Shown: in pieces, positions 27,401-40,400 of the stretch
Layout of the letters: every line of letters starts with the position of its first letter
Numbering within the stretch: position 1 is the stretch's first letter
Source of the DNA: Mercenaria mercenaria
Lineage: Eukaryota > Mollusca > Bivalvia > Venerida > Veneridae
Assembly (NCBI RefSeq): GCF_021730395.1
Contig: NC_069361.1
Coordinates: 69,015,001 to 69,079,000, forward strand
Direction: 5' to 3'
Length of the DNA: 64,000 bases
The notes under the pieces: model-generated
The model's input: only the letters and a program-made list of their open reading frames with translations
The model's database searches: none
What the model was told of the DNA's origin: nothing
Program-made: the position numbers and the translations under genes

Positions 27401-30400
27401 TCTCTCATTGTATAGAAATTAGAGAAATGCTTTAGGCAAAAAGAATTTTGAGTCTTTCTTTATGAAGACTATAAAAAAATTACACAACATGAAAAAAGTT
27501 AGTATTAGGATATAAAAAATGGCCGTTGATAGTTGTGGAACTATTTATCGAAACAACTTCCAGATATAAAGAAATAATGTAAATAACGCCATTGTGGGTC
27601 ATAAATTATTTTTCCGCCGACTTTGTTATACCGTCATCTGCCAGTATTTAAACTGAATCGTCTGTATTCCAATCTTCTTTCCTTTTCATTTTCTTTTTCA
27701 TTTTATAGGCTAAAGACATGGCATTTTGTAGTAATATGATAACATTTGGATAATGCCCCTTTAAAATTATCAAAAAGTTGTATCATAATTATCTTACCAG
27801 GATGTGGGATACTTCTCCTCATCTGATGAAACTGTGGGTTGCTTAGAAGAATGCATTAATGAACTGACAAACCAGGATTGCACAAGTGTAAGTATTTTTA
27901 ACTCATAATGCAATGAAAAGTTCACAAGTGTAAATATTTTCATTTAATAAACTTTAAGCAGGGACAGGAACCAATGTAATTCCAAACAAAAGCTATACAA
28001 CTTGAAATAAATGATCAAATGTACTTGGGGTTTTCCGTGGTCAAGGAGCAGAACCAAACTAATTTTGTAAAGTTTACATTTCACTTCGGGGTAGCCCCTT
28101 TTTCCCCACAAGTATCCATACTTTGTTTTAAAGAAAACGAAAAAAAAGGGGTTTGAAAGTACGTGAAATCGGTAAACTAATCGGGAACCCCATTTCTGCA
28201 TTTTCAAAAGCGGTCCGCAAAAATAAAAACCCTACTTTCTTTTTTCAAGAAAAAAAAATCAAAAACAGCGTATTAGCAAAAAAATGTCCATTTTATGTAA
28301 AAAAAACTTCCACATAAAAAACCCCTTTTTGGCCCCCTGATTTAAACCCCAAAATCCGAAAAAGGGAAAATTGGGATCTATTATTAGGACTTTTTTCTAA
28401 AACCAGGAAGCACTTTTTTGACCAATTACTGCTTAAAACCTATACAACTTGAAATATATGATCTAATGAAACATGGGTTTCCGTGGTCAAGGAAAGCAGA
28501 AACCAAACATAATTTTATGAAGATGCTTCTGCCTTTTGGGTTTGAGTAAGGCTGGTGAGTCTGCTAAGATGCAAGCCACAGCCTGAAATGTTTATCAAAG
28601 GAAGCATGGAGTGTTAACTAGCAAAATATTTCTGGGACAAACTGGTAGGAAAAAGAGCTCTGGAAATGAAATGAGCGATAAAGGCCACCATGATCATTTT
28701 TGCTTTAAGTCTTTGTACACATTTTAAAACTTTGCCATGAAATAGAAAATTGGGAAACAATTCGAGCGTCCTCTATAACGCTAACAATTCAACTAGCAGA
28801 AATGTTTCTTGGACGAGCTTCTAGAAAAAAAGAGCTTGATCATATTAAATTTTGTGCTTTAAATTCCTTGTACATATTTCAAAAATTAGCCACTAAAAAG
28901 AAAATTAGGCAAAAATTCGTCGAGCGTTCTCTATAGCGTTCAACGATGTATTGTAATATAAGCTAATCGGACTCTGTGTTTTATTTTGTAGATTTCAATC
29001 TTTTTTTTAATTTTCAGCGTTGTTTGGAGCAAATGGAAAACGGATACAGTTATATAAAACATAATAAGGCCATCACAGTAGAAAATGATGAGGATAAAAT
29101 GATGTTTATGGACAAACATATACTATGTATGTTTTGTGTACTTTCAGACATTACTGAGTCAAACAAACCCGTGCAAAAATAGATGAAAAAAGCGTAAAAC
29201 AAGGATTTTTTTTTCTTCTAGTCAGAAAAAAATGTATATTACCACACCTAATCGGTATTCCAAAACTAGCATGGGCAAAACGTCGGCGTTAATATCTACA
29301 TATATATGTAACTATAAAGTAAGAAAGTAAATAAACAGAGAAAAATAGTACAAAATCAAGTATTGACAATAATTGACTTAAATGCTATTGTCGTTCGTGT
29401 ACTTTAAATTATCATGAGAATGAATATTTTAAGCTCTCCAACGAATGAAAAAAGGGACTAAAAAAGGCAGAGGCAGAAAACCTCGCAAACGGACGATACT
29501 GGTTCCCAACATTGTCGATATACAGAATAGTACTGGAGTTATAAAACTCAGGTTCATGGTAGATTCTAGCTTTATGAAAATGTAAGTAGTATATGTTTGG
29601 TATTATCTACATGACTGGACGATCAATAGTCAAATTTTTTACAAAACTCCTTTATAAATCGCCGCTATGTAGCTTGTGCTATATTACCGGTCTAATTTGG
29701 CACGTGTATTCTGAGCTAATTAGAAAAAAGCACTAATTCCTGTCAGAATTTTGATGTAATAAAACAATAACTAAATAGCCTGTTGGTCAATAGTCGATAG
29801 TCGGACAATAGTTCTTACTATTAGCCGGTAAGTTTTTCAAAAATTATATACTATTTTATAGGTCCGAAGGATACAATTATACTATATGTACATAATGTTT
29901 TATTACATGATACTAGACATGCGTTTTTGTAGTGACTTTTTTCAGGTCTTGACATTGACATTTGTTGTATATAGACCGGTCATATAGCATACGCTTTTGA
30001 CCGGCACTTTATATATAAGAGTTCATGTACAAATAGATTATACTTTTACACAAGCTCTCAATATGCATAAGTGTATTGCGGTTCACTGACGTTGGAAAAC
30101 ACCATATCACCGCCACATGCATTTATAGTACATTTTGCAACAGTATGGCTTGTTGAAACATCAACAAACAATGGTAAATGTGAACTCTGTGAGCGGTCTA
30201 TAGTTTGGTTTCCAAACAATAGTCATTAGATTTTTTGTGGGTTAAAACATTTTTTTCGGCATACAGCTTGTATCACTACAAAGAAATGAAACGTTTAAAC
30301 GCCAACAAAACATTAGTACTGAGAAATACACTTCAATGCTTTAGACTAGCTATTAGACTGATAATGAAAATATGTTTCAGAATGTTATTTGTGATATTTG

Positions 30401-33400
30401 TTTCTATTTAAACTTTATGAAAGAGTGACAAACACTAGTTTATTCTACAGAACTGATTGTAATATTGTCTTATATGATACTGGAACTCATATAGACTGGT
30501 TAATATATTTATAACTTTAAAAATAACAATTAAGAAAAAGATATATAACATATTCTAGGAGCTGGTCCAATAACCAAACTACATGTCAGACAGTGGTTGA
30601 TCAATTATGCAAAATTATGGACATTGTCAAAGCTACATGTAGTTGTCATTCTGGAAAATCCCTAGCTCTGCACAATGAAAGAAATATATCTCTAGAAGCA
30701 AGAGGCACTTTTTATGTCCAATATTTAATATGCCTTTCTCGTTAGAATGATGATTTTGAATTATACATAAACTAGACCTTTGACATTGGCATTTGGACTG
30801 TATTTTATTGTATATTTTTATAGATTTGTAAACTTTTCTGATGCTGACGTGCAGGCTGCGAAAGACGAAGTAGAATTTTTCTTCGCACTCGCAATGAATC
30901 GAGTAAGGACATTTAAATCTGGTTAAATTAGTTTTAAAAATGTGTAAAACTTATATATTTTTATTTACAGCAGATGAACAGCACTATAACGTCTTTTTTT
31001 GTTTAGAAAGACGTCATTTTGAAGGTTTCTCGGCCAGTGATTTGCTTAGACTTAAATCGTATTCAGTTGTTAAACCTACTTTAATAGCAAAATGCATGTT
31101 TAGATTTAGGACCTAAATTCGTCGAAAACCTAGCCTAAATTGATTTAATAATATTATATACTGGTTCGGGCATGGATACGTATAAGCTTTTTATTATTTT
31201 AGATTTCACTACGAAAACATACAAACTATTATTGGAAAATGCAGTTGATAAATATATAGCGATAAAAAACTTAGTTTGTATAAGATAGGGCAGACACATA
31301 TTAAAGGCGTATGCTAGAATTCCCTGTATATGAGATGGGCGAAAATTTTCCCAATAACAGAATTTCTTTAAACTTTGGATATTGAAGGACAATCATCTAA
31401 GAAACAAAAATATGCAATTAAAATCATAGGTCACCGGTATCGAAAAAGAGTAATCTGCCCTTGAAAACGTCATTTTTGGGGGAAATGCCGTTTTCAAGGG
31501 CAGATAACTCTTTTTCGAATCCGGTGACCTATGATTTTTTTTTTTTTTTTGCATTTTTTTGTTTCTTAGATGATTGTCCTTCAATATCCAAAGTTTGAAG
31601 AAATTCTGTTATTAGGAAAATTTCCGCACCAAATTCTAGCATACGTCCTTAACCTATACGTTAATGCAAGTTCTGTATTTCTTTAAAATGCGAGGATCTC
31701 CAAATAAACTAAACAACTTCCTGAATACCCTTTTTAAGCAAGACATAGGATAAACTTATCCAACCAGATGAAATTGCCGTAAAGATAGGTCTTATTACAG
31801 TAAAAAAACAACAACATGTGTTTACTTTTACAACGCCGACATAATATGATAATAAAATCTGCAAAAACATCATTTGGAAGCAAATAATGTGACCAAGAAG
31901 AATAATAGCACACCCGGTTCAATTGAGTCTGTTCATTAGAGGAATGAAATGTGCAACACCTCTCACGCCCCCTAGCCCCGGTTTAAATGGAACTCTATTA
32001 TACATATGTTGAATTGACTCTATGATCCCAAAGGACCAGAAATATAACAACCCTGAAATCATGCATTCATTTAGTGACATCAAACTAAGGTATAAAAGGG
32101 GTTCCTTATGAATTGAAAAAAAAAAACAACACAGAATTTATATCTAAAACACTTCTACAAAATACACGTTTGTAAAGTTTTGGCATGTATTTGTTGTTAG
32201 GCATCACTAAACATTTGTTAGTAATAGATTAAAATTGTGGTGTGAATGGAAAAAGAGGTCTAAGTTCATAGAAATAAAGAAGGACTCAAACTTCTTTCTC
32301 ATTCATTCCTCCAAATACTGTTTTATACATATATAATATAGGATTATTATAACGTACATTTATATGCAATGTTGAATTTGGTTCCGGTGGATTTTGCCAG
32401 ACCCAGATTCTATACGGCGCTTGCGCCAAGTGTGATCCGGTCTCGCAAAATCCACGAGAGCTGAATTAAGCCGTGCCATGAGAAAACCAACATAGTGGGT
32501 TTGCGACCAACATGGATCCAGACCAGCCTGCGCATCCGCGCAGTCTGGTCAGGATCCATGCCGTTCGCTTTTAAAGCCTACTGGAATTGGAGAAACTGTT
32601 AGCGAAAGCATGGATCCTGACCAGAATGCGCGGATGCGCAGGCTGGTCTGGATCCATGCTGGTCGCAAACCCATTATGTTGGTTTTCTCATGGCACAGCT
32701 CAATTTATTATTGCAGATCAAGGTACCGTTTTTATGATCCTTTTATCATATACACATACACATATTTGTATTGTAATATCAACCATTATTGACTATAACT
32801 TCAGACAAATTAAGCTGAAAACTCGTATGAAACGTTGAACTTTTTGAAGCGTAGAAGTTAGCAGCTAAAACGAGTAGTTCGGCCATAGAATAATTTTCCG
32901 TATCAAATGGGAGTTGACTACAGGGTTTTGTATTCATAAGTGAAATAAAGACTGTATTTCAGACCGAACATTTGTATGTATTTTTATCCCTCTTACGTAA
33001 TCAAGATTTTCTTACCTTCATACCAGTATATCTCTTTTCTTGCTGACAAAGAGTAGGATAATTGCATATAAAACAAATTAAGGTAATGGATCTGTAAGTA
33101 TCATCAGTACAGTAAATGTTCTCGGTTTGCGGTTTTTGGCATTTTCTAGTCTTCTTCAAGACTTCTCCTTAAGCTTAATATGAATTTTGTTTTCAGGTAG
33201 CCTTGTACTATTCTTCACTAAAGAGACTTGCAGTTACTTTCAACACAACAAATAATGTGACGTTTCCGCTGGATTTGACTGTTGCCATTGAGAATATTAC
33301 ATTCCCACCTTATAATGTATGTATCTCATATGACTCTTATTTAGGCCTATGATGTATAAATTTCTGCTTTACAGATGACGCCCTTCATTTGTCTTCTATG

Positions 33401-34425
33401 CTTTTTAATGTCCTTTAGTTGATGTCATCTGTCCGTTTTTAAACGTACCTTTAAATATTTTCTTAACCTGACTGGAAGTGTAATATGGTTATTGTAATAG
33501 TAGTTCGATCTGGGATGGTGTATTTGACTAGAGTGGGTTTTGCCAGTTCGGATCTCACGAGGCACGCAGGCTCTGAGTATTATTCGTCCCTGCAAAATCC
33601 ACGAGAACAGAATACAAAATCCCAGATGTAGCTACTGTTGTAATGACCTTTTTATTACATACATGTACTTCCACATTTTTGTTTGTTGTTTTGCTATCCA
33701 ACGAATTCACAAATGTTCGTCGATGATAAAATAGAAATGATCGAAGTTTTTGTTTGCGCTATTGTATCTATTTAAAGAACTGTGTAAATGAAAGTAGTCC
33801 GGAAACATACAATACAAAAGATACAATACGGATTTTTTTTCTGCCTGTTTATATTGTGAAATGCAAGCTGTATTTCTGACATGATTTATATAGGTCTATA
33901 ATAAAAACGTATAGTTTATCTAAAATTCTTCGTTTTGCTTCAACCAAACGTAGTTGTGATTTCTGTTTCTCAGAAATTTCTGATAAGTTCTACGACTGAA
34001 AAATGGATCATTAACTGGATCATTAATTCTTAAAAGTTTGCTACAGTTGCGAAATGACTCTATGAAAACTGGCACATTTTGCATTTTTCACTTAAAGATG
34101 TGTGCTTCCGTTAAAGGCCTAGATTCACTACTATATAAGTGTCCCCCCCCCCCCCCCCCCCCAAATCCAATATACAACTTCCATCTTATCTGCTGCTTAT
34201 CAGCGATTATGTAACAGTAACTGATTAGAGGGCAATTAGCACAGCAGGGACCCCAACTAGACCATGAAGATGTGTGCAGTGGAGTTGAAAGACATTAATT
34301 TTTCTTCAGTGAATGTGGAATGATAATAATAATTATTATTATTTTGATATCATAGAGATTATAATAACTATTACTTTAATGTTATAACAATCATAATAAT
34401 AATAATGATAATAATAATAATAATA

Positions 34426-34461
<36 letters not shown>

Positions 34462-37400
34462 TCATTACAGTAATAATATTGAAAATAATAATGATAATAA
34501 AACACAAGTATAGTGAAAACTTCATGAGTTCTTTGTGCTGACAAAAAAATTAATATAAAATTATTGTGTTCCATCTATACTCAATTTTCATTTTCAGTTT
34601 GTTGCCAAAAGTGACTTTTTTCATGCTTTGCTTTGTAACTTTGAAATGCACATACTGTTTTCAATTTTAGACAAATGATATCTACAGTATTCTGCCAGCT
34701 TTAGATGAGTGAAAGTCACATTTTTCTGAAAAATCACAATTCTCCAGACAGAATTTTAAAAAAATAAAAACTTGCATATTTCTTTAAGAAAGTTTCTCAT
34801 TATTTTATAATTGTGAAAATAAGTTTCTGATTATTTTATTACTGTGTTTGATCAACAATATTTTTCTTTACATAGAAATGCCCCAAAAAAACCTAGTATA
34901 ACATTAAATGTTATTAATTATTCATTAGTTTAAAATAAATTACTTTGTTTCCCCTTCTCACTTGAAAGGTAGACTGACTCTCCAATAAATAATGACCCTT
35001 GTTTATTGGAACCATACTGTGATGGTCATTAGCCCCCAACTGTGCTGGTGAAGACAGAAATCCCTTGGCCCACTGCCAAAATCTAGGCCTTTAACAAATT
35101 GGATTTATAAACGTAAATACTTTGGTTGCGTCACATTTCTTATAATCTAAATAACCGTTCTGTAACTCAAGAATGTTATGTGTAACAGGAACGTACAAGC
35201 ATATTTCATTTGAAATCAAAATTGTTTGCTTTGATATTTAGGAAACGACTAAAAGCTTTTATGACGTGCCACCGATAGCATTAAACAGACGAGGGGAAGG
35301 AGATAACACCAGTTTGGTTATAAACTATCTTTCCTACCCGAACGGAACGCTGATAGGTTCTACTGGGCTATTCGCAGACTTTTCTGTGTATATGCGTGGA
35401 CTTTTTGAAGACCCGATCAGTTTTGATATCTTGCAAATCATCACAGGGTATGTTTTCATTTCATCATACATGTATTATAAGGCACGTTTATCTACCACTG
35501 TGTCATAATAGGGTACTTTTGCAAATATTCCACAACTGCATATTTAGATTGAAACAAGTAATAGAAAGTGCATTGAAACTCGAGGATAAACGATTTGTAC
35601 GAGGGGGCATAGCCCCCGAGTATAAATCGTTTACCCGAGAATTTTAATGTTCTTTCTGTTTTGTATCATAGCCATCCATATATGGTAGTTGTAGGCGTTC
35701 CACATTGCCATATACAGCAGTTCAGTGAGTACTTAAAATCCTTGCTTTACAAATGTGTAAAGCACAGGTAAAATAAACCAATGCTAGAGCAGAAAATCAA
35801 TAAAATACACATCGCTGTCTACTGTTACAGACATGCTGGCATACTTTCCTATCCAACAGTGAGGTAACTAGCGTGCGGGTTTTAATTACCTGCACCAAAT
35901 TTGTTAAGAAAAAACACCGAGCTATGATACAAATTGCGATTAAAATCTGGAATTCTTGATAACGTGATACATGTAGTTGAAAAGATTTATTAATTTATAG
36001 CACGATTAACTGAAAGAAAATGTTGTCAATGTCAGCTGGTAACGACAACCTAAATATGTCAAAAGAGAAAGTTTTTATTAAAAAATGCTGTCCATAACTT
36101 GACAGACTTTCAAGCAGGAGGGAAGCACCTAAATACATTTGATGAAAGTTAGTTTGTCTCTTCTGCTTAAAAAAGGCTAGAAAAAAAGGATATTCGTAAA
36201 ATGTAAAAGTAAAAAGAAGCTTTTAGATGTGTTTGAATTTAGTTAACTCTAAAAACTATTGACAGCCCCCGAAATGGTTAGCAAGTTTTTACTCGAAAGT
36301 TGATATTTTATATCAGCTTCATAACAGCAGAAATATTTGCGCGTCCTTGAAATAGTTAACATAGACAAGACAAAATGTTGGATTTTAATGCTAGATACTT
36401 CATCAATTATAGGGATGATCTGGTCAAAGATCAATACGTATTACTAGACACTGGACCTAGTCTTCTACTTACAGACCCAGGAGTCACTGGTATGTACACT
36501 GTAAACCCTTTTCGTTGTCACTGAGTTAAAGAGAGCCGGTACCTGTAGAAATCTTTGCTAAGGAGGTAGTGCATGAGGTTTTATGTACAGAAGCCGCAAG
36601 TTTGAACTTTTGGCGAGATAATATTCGCTATGGATAATTGATAGCAGACGATTCTTTCAATACTTCCTTCTACTAATAACAGTGCAGAAATTACAGAGAG
36701 AGGTCTGCCTCTACCTTCTATATATTTAGCAATGGAATGTTCTTATCTCTAACTTTGTTGAAAAATCTTTCTTTATACGTAATGCTGTATAACAAATATA
36801 TCTCATATATTAAGCCTTCCTATAGTCTAAATGATTCGTGTACCAATATTTTAAATGACTAGAAATTTTAAGGCCTATATCAGGAGTCAGGCATGTTTGT
36901 TTTAAAACTATCAGCATACAGCTAGTAACGTTAAGCTCAACCTTCTATAGACATGATAGACTGGCCTTTTACATGTCTTTTAGATGAAATCCATCTCTTC
37001 GAACCAATGACTTACGCGTCCTATTATTTTGATTTTCAGCCTTAAAGCTTTAACCCAATATACATGATAAAAGCACAAAGAATGTATATGCTATTACATA
37101 TAGCACTCAATTCAAATCAAGCTATTACCACAGTGCAATTAATGCATAACCAAAGATTTATTTCGCCAATAGCGCTGAACCTCACCTGTAAGCTGGAACC
37201 TTCTGACTGCCTCGGTAGTTCATAGAGCTAAAGAAAACTTTTGTGTATCTTTCTAATGTTCAGCCTATAATTATCTTCTTTAGCATTGGATAACCATAAA
37301 GGTATAACGAGTGTGCACTAGTCTTTTTTTCTCAGCTCCAGTACAGTAACGATACTACAACTCTTCTTCTGTCTATGAACCTCAGACGTCTTTATCTTTC

Positions 37401-40400
37401 AATAATCTGCCATGATAGAACTTATAATAGTCTCTTCCCAAGTTTTAACGTAAGTAGCAATAACTTTCTTGCGTTCGACTGTTAGGGACGCGGACTACTT
37501 CGAACAGAGGTAAGCTCTCAATTACGCGACGCGAGCGTACTACTTCATACATATTTACAGAGCAGGAAGTAAGGTCAAGAGTGACAACTCCATAATATAG
37601 ATTGATTATTTCACTTAATTTCAGGAGTTGCTTACGCAGGGGCGTTCTGTAGTGATTTTCAACCTTTTCCATTTGACGGTCGGTTTGGATTTGTCGAATT
37701 TTTAGTACCGTATTTCGACCGTGTTATTGCGCATGAGCTTGGTCACAGGTAATTTGAACAAATGATGATCTTAATAGTTAACTTGCAAAAATACTGTCTA
37801 ATGCATTTGTTGAAGAAAGATAGAGACGAGAATTGTCTGAGGCAGTGAAAGGCTAAAATTTATTTAATAAGTAAACGCAACGTATCTAGTAAACCAAGGT
37901 ATCACAGTTGAATAATATGATATAATTGCATGATCTTTACGAGAAGGATTAAGTTGAACAAATATTCTGAACAAATATTCTCCTTTTTTTTGATAAACCA
38001 TAATGATATTTCATTTCCAACATTAACCCACGAGTAGTTTTGAAATTCGTTGGAATCAAGAATTGTCAGATTGTAATGCAACACTTTGAGGAAGTGGAAA
38101 TATATTACTTTGCTTAGTCCACGAGAGGTATACCATTTAGGATCCAATCGAAAACTGGAGAACGCCCTGCATAACCATCATCAAAGACCACACTAAGTTT
38201 TCGGGGATAGTAGGTCAACTGTCAAGTACAAGGTGACCGCGAGATTGTAAACAGTAAACATACTTTCAGATTGTAACCAGTTACCTACTAACTATAAAAC
38301 ATACGGGCCTACTGCCTTCAGACTACATGAGTTGATTAAAAGCTGTTCAGGACAAAAAAGAACTGTCGGTCTTTTTGGTCAGTAGATGAGTCACAGACAA
38401 TTCTAGACTGAAATTACTTTCCTAAGTACGCTTAGGTTGAGAGTCACCAATCTCTAATGACCATTAATGTTTAGGGACAGTAGGGAAACTGTCAAGATCA
38501 CAATGACCGCGATACTGAAAACAGCTCCCTGTGTATTTAAAAAGAAGAAAAAAATCTTGTTTATTTTTTTATTTTTTGTTCAAGTATGTCTTTACTCATG
38601 AAAATATATTTTCTTTAAAATATATGAAACGTTTTCGTTCTGAATATCCAAGTCAGCATTCTAAGGTACATGTAATGAATTTTGATTTCAGCCTTGGGGC
38701 TGGACATGACGGAAATGAACGCTGTGCAAGAAGTGATCTTACACTAATGACACCCTTTGCATTGCCAAAAGTGAAGAACATGTCTGCAGAGTATTATAAT
38801 TTCTCTATTTGTTCTGCAGAAGAGATTGCAAACCATTTTTCGAGGTAATAAGTTGATCATTTTAACTTATATGACTGTTTTGTGAATTGTTTTAATATAA
38901 TATAGTTTTATTAATCAAGCAATTTCATATTGGCCTTGTTGTTTGTCCAAGGGTTATCGTATTGGCCCGAGGACAAATAACTAGGCCAATTTGAAATCGC
39001 TTGATTAATGATAATAATATCATTCAACTTTCGACTGTTGACGGTAACAATATAAGAACTCTGTGGGTTACCTTATGGCAGCTATGCGCGTTCAGGTGAA
39101 AAATCTTGACGTGTTGTTCAGACTTATTTTAGAAATCATAATCATTTTAGCGAGTAAAACAGAACGAGTTGTATGTAGGCACTTGAGAATAATTTTGAGA
39201 GATATTTTTGATGTGACATAATCAAGAGTAACTATAACTTACTTTATTTTTTGAATTCCTATTTATTTTCTTTAGTGAGTTTTCTCATCATTTGAACTGT
39301 GATAAAACTGCTTTAAAAGTCATTTCCATTCAGGCTGCAGGCAACGAGACACAACATTATACACATGTGTTGATCAAGATAATACGACCAACCAAGCACA
39401 TGTTATACACTCCCATGCCTCGTTTAATTCTTATTCGAAATTGGGGTAAAATGCACTTTAGCGGTCCCCGGAAGTTAACAATGCGCATGCGCAGCAAATT
39501 GGGAATGTGGGGTAGAGCGGGTTTGTGGGGGCGACAGCCCTCAAACATCTTCATCTCAAAATAAAGTGACCCCTTTTTACATTAAATATTTAAGACATTA
39601 TTAAACTATTATCATTATAGGGACCTCTAAAGTGCAAGTATCGTTGTAATCTATGAAGACGTACATCCCACTCAGTCGTATTTGGTTAGTACATGAACAT
39701 GTTAGATGATTTTTGTCAAAATGTGAAAAAAATGCAATCTTTAACTCTGATGTAAAACAAAATGGCGTCATTTAAAAATCCAACGGAGGTGACTTCTCCG
39801 TACTGGCCCTCTCTTTTGAACAAATCAAATGCTTGAATTCCGTTTTGGCCCTGTTTCTCTCGTATTGGCCCTGTTTTTCTCATATTGGCTCAGTTAAGTT
39901 TTGTATTAGCTCTGTCTGTTTCATATGATGTTTGCAATTGATCTAATACAGTGTGTAATATTGTAAAGTTGAATTGTAATGATTTGTATGTTCGGAATGA
40001 CAGTTGTTGCGGTGGGTGCAGACGATTTATCAGTCGCTATATAATACTAACCAAAAATAATAATTATTTACTTTAAGGATATTAAAGTTAATGTCTTTGC
40101 TTCCTTTTAATGACATAGTAACAGATTGAAGTATCTATAAGCGTTTAGATTTAATTTTCTCTTTCAATAGAATTGTTTATACACTCTTTATGAAACAGAA
40201 TGCAAATGACTTTTTTACGTACTAATATCATTAGTTTTTCTCACATAAAGAACTACTAACGATTCTCTATAGCAAAATTGCAGTTATGCCCATTTACACA
40301 ATATTAATTTACATTCAGTACTAGGTGCTACACTCGGAAGAAATTTATTCACATAGGTGAACACGATCACATGAACATTCTTGTTTCTGTATGCGATCTA

